A stretch of DNA of 64,000 bases, taken from NCBI GenBank assembly GCA_021158055.1, contig JAGGVJ010000040.1, forward strand, positions 36,474 to 100,473, written 5' to 3'. Shown piece after piece: positions 26,163-34,445 of this stretch (the stretch's first letter is position 1; the number at the start of each line of letters is the position of its first letter). Under the pieces are notes generated by a model. The model had not been told where the DNA came from. It saw nothing but the letters and a program-made list of their open reading frames with translations, and made no database searches. Origin of the DNA: Candidatus Iainarchaeum sp. Lineage in GTDB: Archaea; Iainarchaeota; Iainarchaeia; JAGGVJ01. Position numbers and translations under genes: made by a program.

Positions 26163-28370
26163 GTGCGCGAAAGAAAAAAACAAAACCAGGCAAACAGAAA
26201 AACCCGCGACACCGAAAACATTGATGTCAAGCTCCCGGGATCACTGATTTACGGGGAGCGCGAAACAGATCCGGTCACAAAAACCGCTGATTCAAAAAAA
26301 CCAGGAAAAAGCGGTTTTGTGAAATTCTGCAAGTGGAGCTACAGGCGCATAAAATCAAAAAACTCCAAATTTGACGAAAAATACAGGCAGGCAATTGACT
26401 TTCTCGGCTGGAACCTCACTGCAGACGAGTTTGCTTCAGGACAGAAAATGTCTATGGTCCTTGGTTTTGCATTGTCTGCAGTGATTGGACTGTGCGCATC
26501 CTACTTTGGCCTGATTTCATTATCAGGCGGCATTTCAATGGACAATCTTCCATTCCTTGGCATGCTTGCGGTGATTCCGATGGCCGCTTCGGCGATGGTT
26601 GTCAAAATGCCTTTAAACGCTGCCGAAACAGAAAAAATGAACTCCATGACTTACGTTCCTGAAATCGTAAATTACCTTGTCATGAGCATGAAGCTGTCGC
26701 CAAACCTTGAAAAGGCAATCCAGTTTGCTGCAGAGCACGGGCGGGGAAAGATCGCCGACGATTTCAAAAAGCTGTTGTGGGACGTTGACATCGGAGTATA
26801 CAACACTGTTGAGGAAGGCCTTGACGACCTCGCGTACAAATGGGGGGACTACAGTTCTGTCCTGAAACACGCCTTGATGCAGATTCGCGCTTCAGTGATT
26901 GAGGCAAACGATGCAAGGCGCCTTGCGTTGCTTGACAAGGCGGTAGCCGATGTCATTGAAGGAATCAAGGCGGAAATGAGCACTTACTCGCGAAAACTGC
27001 ACGCGCCCGCGATTTACCTTTATTACCTCGGGGTCCTCCTGCCGCTTATGCTTGTGATCATCCTGCCTATCGGCTCCGTGTTTACCGGGGCAGGCCTTGC
27101 TGACAGGAACCTCTTGTTTGTGCTCTACAACATAATCATACCGACAGCCACTTTCCTTTTTGCAAGAAACCTCCTCAAAAAAAGACCCCCGACTTACACC
27201 CCGCCGGTCATCCCCGATGACTTTCCGGGAATCCCCCCAAAACACAAGTTGTTTTACGGGAAAAACAAAAAAACATTCCCTGTCCTGGCACTTGCAATAA
27301 TTGCTGCTTTGGCTGTTCTCCTGTTTTCATTCATGGCAAACAACACAATTACTCAGCTTAGCTTTTCAGGCACCGACTTTGGCATCGACCCTTTTCACAT
27401 GGTCACGCTTGAAGAGGCAAAAAACAACATCTGGGGAACTTTCAACGACACCGGGTTTGAATGGGGCGGAATAAAATATGTCACTCCGATCTGGATGATC
27501 TACGGAGTTCTTTTATCGGTTGTTTCCTTTATTTCAGTTTACCTTTACTTTGACTCAAAATACAAAAAAGAAGCCCAAGACCACATCAAAAAACTTGAGG
27601 ACGAATTCAACGACGCGATTTACGTGCTTGCCTCAAGGCTCGGTGAAAACAGGCCCATGGAAGAAGCCCTTTCCCACTCTGTCAAGTTTTTGGGTCCGGG
27701 TTCTCTTGTCGGGACCGAGATTTTTGCAACAATCACCAAAAACATATCAATGATGGGCCTGACCTTGCGATCCGCAATCTTTGACTCAAATTACGGGGCG
27801 CTGAAACATGTTCCCTCCAACCTGATCCAAAGCGCAATGACCATCTTAAGCGACTCGGTAGAGCTCGGGACAAACGTTGCGGCGCGCTCGATTATGTCTC
27901 TTTCCTCGCAGATCCGGGATTCAAAGAAAATCGACGAGAACTTGCGCAAAATGCTTGAGGATCTGACTTCCATGATGAACTCAATGGCGATAATGATTGC
28001 CCCCATGGTTCTTGGAATCACCACCGCGCTGCAGAAAATCGTGCTGAATGCCCTGACCAATATCACAAAAGCGACAAGTCCTGGCGGAGCGAGCGCTGCA
28101 ATGGGGACAGGCGGAATGGGCAATATGCTCTCAGGCGCAGGCAGCGCCCAGCAGGCAGCAAACATAATCAACCCCACTGATTTCCTTTTGATAATCGGGT
28201 TTTACGTGATTGAGCTTGTCATCATTTTGATGTATTTCACCATGAACATCCAGGAAGGGGACAACAAAATAATAGTCAAGATGGCCATTGCAAAAATCCT
28301 GCCTGTTGCAATCATATTTTTCATAATAAGCACTCTTCTTGCAAACAATTTGATAGCAAACGCGGGTTGA
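26163..28370 (+). CDS. Double T2SSF (TadC/FlaJ-like) pilus platform protein, system 1
   Basis: A 735-residue integral membrane protein with two T2SSF halves: a first helical domain at about 150-290 (motif YVPEIVNYLVMSMKLSPNLE) with membrane spans after it, and a second at about 465-640 (EFNDAIYVLASRLGENRPME), ending in hydrophobic spans. This is the membrane platform on which the ATPase acts. The basic, hydrophilic N-terminus (about 1-80) is cytoplasmic. The start is GTG at 26163, with GGTG overlapping the ATPase stop codon at five-base spacing, so the two are translationally coupled. An upstream in-frame start at 26115 is rejected for lack of such a site. Confidence 0.9.
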   Translation: MRERKKQNQANRKTRDTENIDVKLPGSLIYGERETDPVTKTADSKKPGKSGFVKFCKWSYRRIKSKNSKFDEKYRQAIDFLGWNLTADEFASGQKMSMVLGFALSAVIGLCASYFGLISLSGGISMDNLPFLGMLAVIPMAASAMVVKMPLNAAETEKMNSMTYVPEIVNYLVMSMKLSPNLEKAIQFAAEHGRGKIADDFKKLLWDVDIGVYNTVEEGLDDLAYKWGDYSSVLKHALMQIRASVIEANDARRLALLDKAVADVIEGIKAEMSTYSRKLHAPAIYLYYLGVLLPLMLVIILPIGSVFTGAGLADRNLLFVLYNIIIPTATFLFARNLLKKRPPTYTPPVIPDDFPGIPPKHKLFYGKNKKTFPVLALAIIAALAVLLFSFMANNTITQLSFSGTDFGIDPFHMVTLEEAKNNIWGTFNDTGFEWGGIKYVTPIWMIYGVLLSVVSFISVYLYFDSKYKKEAQDHIKKLEDEFNDAIYVLASRLGENRPMEEALSHSVKFLGPGSLVGTEIFATITKNISMMGLTLRSAIFDSNYGALKHVPSNLIQSAMTILSDSVELGTNVAARSIMSLSSQIRDSKKIDENLRKMLEDLTSMMNSMAIMIAPMVLGITTALQKIVLNALTNITKATSPGGASAAMGTGGMGNMLSGAGSAQQAANIINPTDFLLIIGFYVIELVIILMYFTMNIQEGDNKIIVKMAIAKILPVAIIFFIISTLLANNLIANAG

Positions 28371-28378
28371 TCTCAAAA

Positions 28379-28861
28379 ATGAAAAAAACAACAATGCCTG
28401 GTTTAAGAGGACAGGAATTTGACATTTTCAAAATACTTCTCGCAGTCGCTTTCGCGCTTGCCTTGACTGCCATACTTTCCGGTTTTGTCAACAGCTTGTG
28501 GGACGAGACCTGTGAGTTTGACAGCAACAAGATAGTGAGCGCAATCCACGCGGCAAAAGCTGTTCCTGGAGAGGTTTTGAAGATTGAAGACGTCTGCTTT
28601 AACAAGGGGAGCAAAATCACTGCCGAATCTTACGCGATTCAGGCAAAGCTTGTCGGGCGCGACGGGGGATGCATAAAATTCAGCGGCTGCCCAAAACAGG
28701 CAACGTGCCCGAACGAATTTGAAGCAGAATTCAACGCAAGCAACACAAAAGACTTTTTCGTTGTGTGCGGGCGAAGCACTGACCCCGTGTGTGTTTTCGA
28801 GCTTCCTGAAAGCGAGTATTATGTGTCGGGATGCACGATTTACCTTGACGGAAAACCCTGA
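28379..28861 (+). CDS. Pilin-like protein, class III signal (RGQEFD)
   Basis: About 160 residues. A class III prepilin signal LRGQEFDIF precedes one hydrophobic helix (about 20-38); cleavage would fall after the Gly. The exposed part has about eight cysteines, probably in disulfides. The start is ATG at 28379, eight bases after the platform gene ends. It shares the GQ-x-FD pattern with the 29036 gene, so both are probably pilins of the same fibre. Confidence 0.82.
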   Translation: MKKTTMPGLRGQEFDIFKILLAVAFALALTAILSGFVNSLWDETCEFDSNKIVSAIHAAKAVPGEVLKIEDVCFNKGSKITAESYAIQAKLVGRDGGCIKFSGCPKQATCPNEFEAEFNASNTKDFFVVCGRSTDPVCVFELPESEYYVSGCTIYLDGKP

Positions 28862-29035
28862 CAAAAAAACAATAACAATAAATAATATCAAACACAATTC
28901 AGTATTCACTAAGAATATTAATCAAATCCAGTATTTGCTAAAAATATCAATCAATGTCAATACACTAAAATATTACAAAAATATTAAGATATTATCAAAA
29001 AAGATATTATAAAAATCTTCAGAAAAGGTGATTCA
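28862..29035 (+). promoter_or_regulatory. AT-rich spacer, possible promoter for the downstream pilin
   Basis: This 174-base AT-rich gap breaks an otherwise tightly coupled operon. It contains three imperfect 29-bp tandem units (28898-28984) and TATA-like stretches before the strong GGTG ribosome site of the 29036 gene. An internal promoter would allow separate, high expression of a major pilin. This is inferred. Confidence 0.4.
28898..28984. repeat. Three imperfect 29-bp tandem units
   Basis: Units 28898-28926, 28927-28955 and 28956-28984 align without gaps at a 29-base period; shared cores are cAGTAT or cAATAC followed about nine bases on by AAtAT. The third copy is the most diverged. They lie upstream of a pilin gene. 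Confidence 0.6.
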
Positions 29036-29461
29036 ATGAAAAACGCTTTGAAAGGACAGGCATTCGACACATTCAAACTGTTGATCGCGGCAATTGTTGC
29101 GATTTCCATTCTTGGGGTGATGATGGGAATTATCGGCGGCACAACACTGCCCGGTTCAGACCCGAACCACGAGATAAAGAGCAAATTAAGCAGCGCAGTG
29201 ATAAACGCCGGAAACACCGTGACCACATCCACAATAAAATTCAAATTCGGTGACACCTACTGCATCACGGCCTTGAAAGGAAACTCGGGCCTTGACGACG
29301 ACCAGATTGATTTTGACGTTCAGCACAACGGAATAGAAATAAGCCCGGATGACTCCAAATGCATACAGGCAAAAAGCACTGATGTAAACGGGAGAGCAGC
29401 AATCAAATGCGACCCGAGCACCGCCACGTGCACAATAACAATCAAACCGGCATTGAACTGA
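29036..29461 (+). CDS. Pilin, class III signal (KGQAFD), probable major pilin of system 1
   Basis: A 141-residue pilin. The short basic leader MKNALKG, then QAFDTF and a hydrophobic helix (about 13-33), matches the archaeal class III signal: cleavage before Gln, and the helix becomes the fibre core. The exposed part is about 105 residues with four cysteines. It has the best ribosome site of the pilin set (GGTG, five bases before ATG) and its own AT-rich upstream region, which suggest it is the major pilin. Confidence 0.85.
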   Translation: MKNALKGQAFDTFKLLIAAIVAISILGVMMGIIGGTTLPGSDPNHEIKSKLSSAVINAGNTVTTSTIKFKFGDTYCITALKGNSGLDDDQIDFDVQHNGIEISPDDSKCIQAKSTDVNGRAAIKCDPSTATCTITIKPALN

Positions 29462-29501
29462 AGCGAAAGCTTGAACAAAACTGAAGCAAAAGCTTAACAA
29501 A
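29456..29501. repeat. 23-bp tandem duplication between pilin genes
   Basis: Two units, 29456-29478 and 29479-29501, share aactgaagc, aaagctt and aaca at a 23-base period. The first overlaps the stop of the upstream pilin gene. They fill nearly the whole spacer. Confidence 0.7.
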
Positions 29502-29516
29502 AAAGAGGTATGAAAA

Positions 29517-29816
29517 ATGAAAAAAGGAGACAGCTCATGGGGTGCGCTTTACCTGTTGATTGTGCTTGTGATTGCAGCCGTGCTCATAACCACTGTAATA
29601 AAGCCCATGTTCAGCCAGTCGCAGGAAGCCGTGACTTCAAAAAAACTCCCTTCCTCAATGGGATTGATCGGACTGGCTGCCGTTTTCAGCAAAAGGCAGG
29701 AAAACACTGTTCTGGAAAAGCGCGCTGAAGACACAAGCACACCCCCAAAAAAAAACCTTGTTCAAACCTGTTTCACAGCATTTTCAAGTGTGCCAAATGC
29801 CAGCGCACAAGGGTGA
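29517..29816 (+). CDS. Small pilin-like protein
   Basis: A 99-residue protein: short KKGDSSWGALYLL leader and one long hydrophobic helix (about 9-30), then a polar tail. It resembles class III pilins, but the residue after the Gly is Asp, not Gln, so processing is uncertain. A GAGGT ribosome site lies upstream of ATG 29517. It ends five bases before the next pilin gene. Confidence 0.72.
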   Translation: MKKGDSSWGALYLLIVLVIAAVLITTVIKPMFSQSQEAVTSKKLPSSMGLIGLAAVFSKRQENTVLEKRAEDTSTPPKKNLVQTCFTAFSSVPNASAQG

Positions 29817-29820
29817 ACCG

Positions 29821-30396
29821 ATGCGCCGCCTGCACGGACAAGAAGAAGCGCCGATTGAGCTTCTGGTCGGGATAATCATGTTCATAATGGTCTCTGTCCT
29901 TGCCATCCAGGTAACGACAAGCATAAACAATTCCATCTGCAGCGAAAAACTGAACAAGGCACAGATTGACATTTCCTCAAACCTCAAAAGTGCGCTTACA
30001 GGCTCAGAATTCACTGTGCAGACCTTTTCGGTTGACATCCCAAGCTGTCCTGAAAAAAAAATAAAAAGCCTGAACATAGAAAAAATAACCGACCCCAACA
30101 TCTGCCAGATTTACTGCCGGCCGACCAAAAACACCTGCTGGATGACAGTGCTTGAAGTGCACGGCGAAACAGAAGGGGAAATAGAAAAAGAATTCATGTG
30201 CATCAACATCTCGCCTGAAACAGAAATAATCCCGGAAGACGACGAAGACCTGTGCAACTGGGACAAAATGAGGCAAAAAACAGGCATAACAAGCACAACA
30301 CCTCTTGAGCAGTTAAACCTGGGCCCCGCCTACTACAAATTCACTTTCAAAAGAGACACCGGAATGACCCCAAAAATAAAGGTGTGCATTGAATGA
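29821..30396 (+). CDS. Pilin-like protein, class III signal (HGQEEA)
   Basis: A 191-residue protein with leader MRRLHG, then QEEAPIELLVG and a hydrophobic helix (about 13-33). An acidic residue soon after the cleavage point is retained, as in canonical pilins. Cysteines in the exposed part are mostly paired. The start is ATG at 29821 with GGTG at five-base spacing overlapping the previous stop; the longer frame from 29758 is rejected. The stop overlaps the next start (ATGA). Confidence 0.8.
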   Translation: MRRLHGQEEAPIELLVGIIMFIMVSVLAIQVTTSINNSICSEKLNKAQIDISSNLKSALTGSEFTVQTFSVDIPSCPEKKIKSLNIEKITDPNICQIYCRPTKNTCWMTVLEVHGETEGEIEKEFMCINISPETEIIPEDDEDLCNWDKMRQKTGITSTTPLEQLNLGPAYYKFTFKRDTGMTPKIKVCIE

Positions 30397-31070
30397 AACT
30401 TGCCAAAAAACAACGCGGGATAATGCTCTGGACAATGTCAAAAATCACTTTGTTTATTTTCATGCTCGGCCTTGTCACTGTATTCTACCACTTCCTTATC
30501 TACACAAACACGATTACCCTGCAGGAAAACGCAAAAAACACTGCAAAAAACATGATTTCAAAACTCGACGAAGTGCGCTTCAGCACCATGACCTGCAAAG
30601 AAGAAGTGATTCCCATTGATTACAGGTTTCGCGCAGGGGAAACCGACTTGTCTTACCTGATAAGAATTGAAAAAACAAAGCTAAAAATCGGAGATACGCA
30701 AGAGGAAAAAAGGCTTTCGGTTCAGATCAGAAGCTCAAAAGACAAAGAACTGCTTGGAGCATCAGACACGATGCTTGCGGAAAACGAAAAAATAAGCTTT
30801 TACAAATGCCCCTACAGATTCGGTTCGGCAGACGACGACTTCTTTTGCCAAAAGGAACTGGAAAAAAGCAATGGGAATGCATCACTTGACATCTACCCAA
30901 GTGAAAAAAACGAAAAAAACAACAATCTTCAAAGCTCTTACATCATTATAAAAAAAGGATTTTTTAAAGGCGACGAAACAAAACAAGGGATTTGTGTCGT
31001 GGACTGTTTTGACACAGACCAGAGAACCTGCCTGAAAGCAATAAGGACAGTTGATGCGTGTGAATGCTAA
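30393..31070 (+). CDS. Pilin-like protein
   Basis: A 225-residue protein with a basic N-terminus (KLAKKQRG) and a hydrophobic helix (about 17-38), then a polar, Lys-rich exposed domain with several cysteines. It has RG but not RGQ at the expected cleavage site, so it is either a variant pilin or a signal-anchored partner. It starts inside the stop codon of the previous gene (ATGA overlap), so it is translationally coupled. Confidence 0.75.
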   Translation: MKLAKKQRGIMLWTMSKITLFIFMLGLVTVFYHFLIYTNTITLQENAKNTAKNMISKLDEVRFSTMTCKEEVIPIDYRFRAGETDLSYLIRIEKTKLKIGDTQEEKRLSVQIRSSKDKELLGASDTMLAENEKISFYKCPYRFGSADDDFFCQKELEKSNGNASLDIYPSEKNEKNNNLQSSYIIIKKGFFKGDETKQGICVVDCFDTDQRTCLKAIRTVDACEC

Positions 31071-31638
31071 AAGCCAAAAGCCAAAGACTCCAAAGGGGTT
31101 TATCGGACCGATTGGTTTTGACCTGCCAAGCATAATGCCAATCGTTTTTGCCATAATAGTTTTTTTCAGTGCCGTGAGCTACTCGTACACCACCGTGAAC
31201 GAAAAAAACAACGTTCTTGACTCAATAGAATCATCCATCAAAATAGCCGATATCTTAAAAGGAAACTCTTACCTGTTCTTCGACGCCACAGATTCAGGCG
31301 CAAAAAACAAGTTTGCCTCAAACTGCGAAAAAGCAGTTAACATTGCGCAGTCAAAAAACATAAACTTCGCGGCCACTTTTGTAAAGCTTGACTCAAGCTC
31401 AAGCATTGAATGGCTGATTGAAAACAAGGAAAGCGAAATTGACTCCTGCACAACAGCAGACGGCAAACACCTTTGCTGGTGCGGCTTTTCCCCAAAAAAA
31501 TTTGATTCAAACCTGTCAAAACAATTCTGGAGCATTTCTTTTCCCGTAACAGTTGACGTAAAACCGCCCGGTTCCGGTCCGGAGGACATTTACCCGCAAA
31601 GTTACCTCAGGAAAATAATTGTGGTGGTGTGGAAGTGA
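31054..31638 (+). CDS. Pilin-like or signal-anchored protein of system 1
   Basis: A 194-residue protein. A Lys/Pro-rich N-terminus (about 1-14), the stretch KGFIGPIGFDLP, and one hydrophobic helix (about 28-46) precede an exposed domain with paired cysteines (CWC, C-C). No clear KGQ site; cleavage after KG is possible. The ATG at 31054 has AAGGAC upstream and overlaps the previous gene by 17 bases. Confidence 0.72.
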   Translation: MRVNAKSQKPKTPKGFIGPIGFDLPSIMPIVFAIIVFFSAVSYSYTTVNEKNNVLDSIESSIKIADILKGNSYLFFDATDSGAKNKFASNCEKAVNIAQSKNINFAATFVKLDSSSSIEWLIENKESEIDSCTTADGKHLCWCGFSPKKFDSNLSKQFWSISFPVTVDVKPPGSGPEDIYPQSYLRKIIVVVWK

Positions 31639-32330
31639 TTGCACGCGGACAGGCAAGCTTTTTTGACGCGCTTACATTCCTTTTGATAGTGTCGGCAATT
31701 TCAGCCGCACTTGTTTTGTTTTCAACTTCTTACGGCCTGCAGGCTCAAAAAGCCCTTTACAACACAATTGACCTCGACTACACAAACAGTTTGATGAACG
31801 CATTGCTTCACGCAAAATACGAAACAGGTGAAAAAACATCAGGAAACTACCCTGTCAAAGAATTTGTTATCCAAGCAGTGAAAAGAGAGCTTTCCTTTGT
31901 GGGTTCGTCTTACACAAAAGACAAGCTGATCTCACTTAACAGTCACACTTACGGCGAAACAAAGCTAAAACAGACTCTGAAAGAGTTAATGGGCCCTGTT
32001 TTTTACCAGAAGGGATTGATCTTTTTAATGACTGACATCGACAAGCCGAATGATAAATTTGTGTACTGCCTGTTTCATGAAACAGGAGATAATCTGGAGT
32101 ACTGCAGCGACTCTGGGTTTACAGAAATCAAAGACATTTCAGGCCACATCTCAAAAAAAGAAAACGTTTTTTCTGCCAGCTCGCTTCTGGCAATCCCCAT
32201 TAACAAACTAAATACAAACAAAGATAAAACCCCAAGCAACACAACAACTAAAATAGCCACATTTATAATTGACGAAAACTTCAGGGAAAAAAGACACGTA
32301 AAAATGACTTTGATGCTTTGGGATTTATAA
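31635..32330 (+). CDS. Pilin-like protein, class III signal (RGQASFFD)
   Basis: A 231-residue protein, last of the row. Leader MIARG, then QASFFDALTF and a hydrophobic helix (about 13-31), fits a class III signal; the exposed domain (about 35-231) is the largest of the set. The start is GTG at 31635 with GGTG five bases upstream, overlapping the previous stop; GTG 31629 is an alternative. It is convergent with the zinc-ribbon membrane protein. Confidence 0.8.
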   Translation: MIARGQASFFDALTFLLIVSAISAALVLFSTSYGLQAQKALYNTIDLDYTNSLMNALLHAKYETGEKTSGNYPVKEFVIQAVKRELSFVGSSYTKDKLISLNSHTYGETKLKQTLKELMGPVFYQKGLIFLMTDIDKPNDKFVYCLFHETGDNLEYCSDSGFTEIKDISGHISKKENVFSASSLLAIPINKLNTNKDKTPSNTTTKIATFIIDENFREKRHVKMTLMLWDL

Positions 32331-32340
32331 ACTGATTGCG

Positions 32341-32374
32341 GTTGATCTGCAAACCAAGTTGATTTGCAAACTAA
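32341..32374. repeat. 17-bp tandem duplication in convergent spacer
   Basis: Two units at 32341-32357 and 32358-32374 share gttgat-tgcaaac. They fill most of the 48-base gap between two convergent genes. Confidence 0.75.
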
Positions 32375-32378
32375 ACTA

Positions 32379-33941
32379 TCACAGCTTAAGTTTTTCATTT
32401 ATTTTTTTGACAGTTGTTTTTTCCCTGCACTTGGGGCATGTGAACGTGACAAAGTTGCCTTCCGAGTCAACGCCGTCAGCGCAGTGAGAACACATTGCAG
32501 AACCGCAATTAGAACAGAACACAACCCTTGTGCCTGCACTTCCGCAATTCGGGCATCCTTTTTTGCCCGATGATTTTTTCATTTCCACAAACTGCGATTC
32601 AAAGTTATCGCCTGATTCTTTTGAAATTGACTCCAGGTCAATATCGCCTGTTAACAGCGAGTCAATCGACTCAAATGAATCCTCCCCAAACCTTTCAGCA
32701 AACAATCCACTGTCCGCTCCTGAATCATCTTCAGTCCCGCCAAGAAGACCTTCATCAGAGGAACCCTTTTCGGTTCCAAGCCCAGTGTCTGAATCCGAAA
32801 ACAAGTCGTCAAAAGAAGCCTCGTCAACTTTGACTCCGGAAACCTCTTCTTCTTTTCCCGCAGGCGAATCACGGTCGCTTTCCTGCCCGCGCCTTCCGTG
32901 TCTTTTGGGCCGCCTGCTTCTTGCGTGCTTTTCTTCTCTCGCGGTCTTGTCTTCTCCTGCGGGCTGCCGGTCGCTTTCCTGCAAAGAAAGCGTTTGTGAC
33001 TGCAATCTTTTTTGTCTTTCCATGCGGCGCTCCTCAGGAGTCTTATGCTTTAACTTGCTTTTTTCCTTCAGTTCTTCAAGGATAACCAAAGCCATCTCGT
33101 CAAGCTCTTCTTTTTCAAGTTTTGCTTTCTTTTTCTTTTGTTCTTTCTCTTCCTTCAACCTGTCCTCAGAAAGCTTTTTCGACAACCCCTCTATATCAAT
33201 GGGCTTGACTGTGTGGGGAATGGAATCTTCCGGCGGTTTTTTAAAGTCTGATTTTATCATGTCGTCGAGCTCCTCGACATTCACTTTATCATTTTCGGCA
33301 TTCACACTGTTGTCTTTACCGCCTGCCTTGCCCCATCCAAAAGCTGCGCTGCCCAGGTCATCTTCCGACGCGTCTTTTTTCTTTTTTCCCTTGTGCAAAG
33401 CAAAGCGTTTCGCATAAGATTTAACTGAATCAAAAAAACAGCCCGAAACAGAAAAAATCCCTCTCGAAACATCCTTTGCTTCTTTTTTGAAACCTGATAA
33501 AATGCTTAAAGCAACACCTGTTTTCGGGATCATACCTTTTCCCGGCGTTTCTGCGATTTTTACAGTTTTTGCGGTTTTCACCTGTCTGACAAACTTATTC
33601 AGCGGCTTTCCCGTTTTTGCTTTCGCGTAATTTATTGGCACACCGACAACTGTTTTTGAAGACCTGATCCTTTTGAACCTAAGGAACAACATGACAAAAA
33701 TCGATATAAAGAAAACTGACGGCAGAAAAAGATCAAAGGCACCCGGAACATGAAAAACAACAGCTGCAATTGATGAAACAAAAAACCCCATCACAACAAA
33801 AACAAAACCCATCACCATGCCGAGGCCGAGCTTGTATTCAGGCGAATTTGCGCGTATGTCCGGCCAGCCCACCCTGATCACAAAATAACCCAGTGAAAGG
33901 GAACCCAAAGCAGCATACAGATAAGCGATAATTTCAATCAT
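32379..33941 (-). CDS. Membrane protein with charged linker and C-terminal zinc ribbons
   Basis: A 520-residue protein. Three hydrophobic spans lie at about 1-25, 38-62 and 72-92, then a long charged, low-complexity, partly coiled region (about 100-465) with Lys/Glu and Arg-rich stretches. The C-terminus has four CxxC motifs: CPNC, CSNC, CSHC and CPKC (about 470-510), typical of paired zinc ribbons. It could tether a cytoplasmic nucleic-acid or protein-binding module to the membrane. No family recognised. The minus-strand frame is the real one; a 295-codon plus-strand frame over the charged region is its shadow. Confidence 0.72.
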   Translation of the reverse strand: MIEIIAYLYAALGSLSLGYFVIRVGWPDIRANSPEYKLGLGMVMGFVFVVMGFFVSSIAAVVFHVPGAFDLFLPSVFFISIFVMLFLRFKRIRSSKTVVGVPINYAKAKTGKPLNKFVRQVKTAKTVKIAETPGKGMIPKTGVALSILSGFKKEAKDVSRGIFSVSGCFFDSVKSYAKRFALHKGKKKKDASEDDLGSAAFGWGKAGGKDNSVNAENDKVNVEELDDMIKSDFKKPPEDSIPHTVKPIDIEGLSKKLSEDRLKEEKEQKKKKAKLEKEELDEMALVILEELKEKSKLKHKTPEERRMERQKRLQSQTLSLQESDRQPAGEDKTAREEKHARSRRPKRHGRRGQESDRDSPAGKEEEVSGVKVDEASFDDLFSDSDTGLGTEKGSSDEGLLGGTEDDSGADSGLFAERFGEDSFESIDSLLTGDIDLESISKESGDNFESQFVEMKKSSGKKGCPNCGSAGTRVVFCSNCGSAMCSHCADGVDSEGNFVTFTCPKCREKTTVKKINEKLKL

Positions 33942-34015
33942 TCAGTCACACCATAAACAAAACCCGTTTTCAGGGAAAATCACTATAAACATTAATAAAT
34001 TATAAAACATTATAT

Positions 34016-34078
34016 TGTTATATTCAATGTAATTATTGTTATATTCAATGTAATTATTGTTATACCTAATGTAATAAT
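34016..34078. repeat. Three 21-bp tandem repeats upstream of 34145
   Basis: Units 34016-34036 and 34037-34057 are identical; 34058-34078 differs at four positions. Each contains tgttata and aatgtaat. A period of 21 bases puts each copy on the same face of the helix, as expected of an operator, but slippage duplication would look the same. Confidence 0.9.
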
Positions 34079-34144
34079 TGCACCATATTTAATAAAATGA
34101 TATACAAACAAAAGCTAAATATAGAAATATAAATATACAAATAA

Positions 34145-34408
34145 TTGGGTGATCAGATAATTGATATTGCACTTTACTGGCTTGGCTCCGCAGCAAATGT
34201 CGCAAGCAGCTCGCTTGTTTTTTCACTGATTTCATTTCCTTTTGTGGTAATCAGTTACTTTTTTCACGCTTACATAAAAGATCGCTTTGAATTCCCGTGG
34301 ATTTTAAATTTGTTCATCGCAACATTGTTCGGTTCGGTTTTGGCAGTCATCGCACTGATGCTCATGCCCTTGCTTGTGGCAGGGCTTCTTTTGATGGTCT
34401 GGACATAA
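34145..34408 (+). CDS. Small membrane protein with uncertain start
   Basis: Up to 87 residues, with two to three hydrophobic segments (about 20-40, 50-85) and a short charged loop (YIKDRFEF). No family recognised. The start is unclear: TTG 34145 has no ribosome site, while the motif GGTG at 34148-34151 followed by five bases points to ATA at 34157 (83 residues). TATA-like tracts at about 34119-34140 would also fit a leaderless TTG start. The next gene, for the large secreted protein, begins 37 bases on. Confidence 0.6.
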   Translation: MGDQIIDIALYWLGSAANVASSSLVFSLISFPFVVISYFFHAYIKDRFEFPWILNLFIATLFGSVLAVIALMLMPLLVAGLLLMVWT

Positions 34409-34445
34409 AAAATGAAAGCTAAAAGCAATTGCAAACGGTGTAAAA

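Noticed and set aside
32530-33417. A 295-codon plus-strand reading frame rich in Ser and Phe
   Set aside because: It is the mirror of the charged Glu/Lys region of the minus-strand zinc-ribbon protein, which has spans, CxxC motifs and a sensible layout.
33600-33941. DUF1616 assignment for the N-terminus of the zinc-ribbon membrane protein
   Set aside because: The spans lack the PGY and FP motifs of that family, which are clear in the 62754 gene instead.
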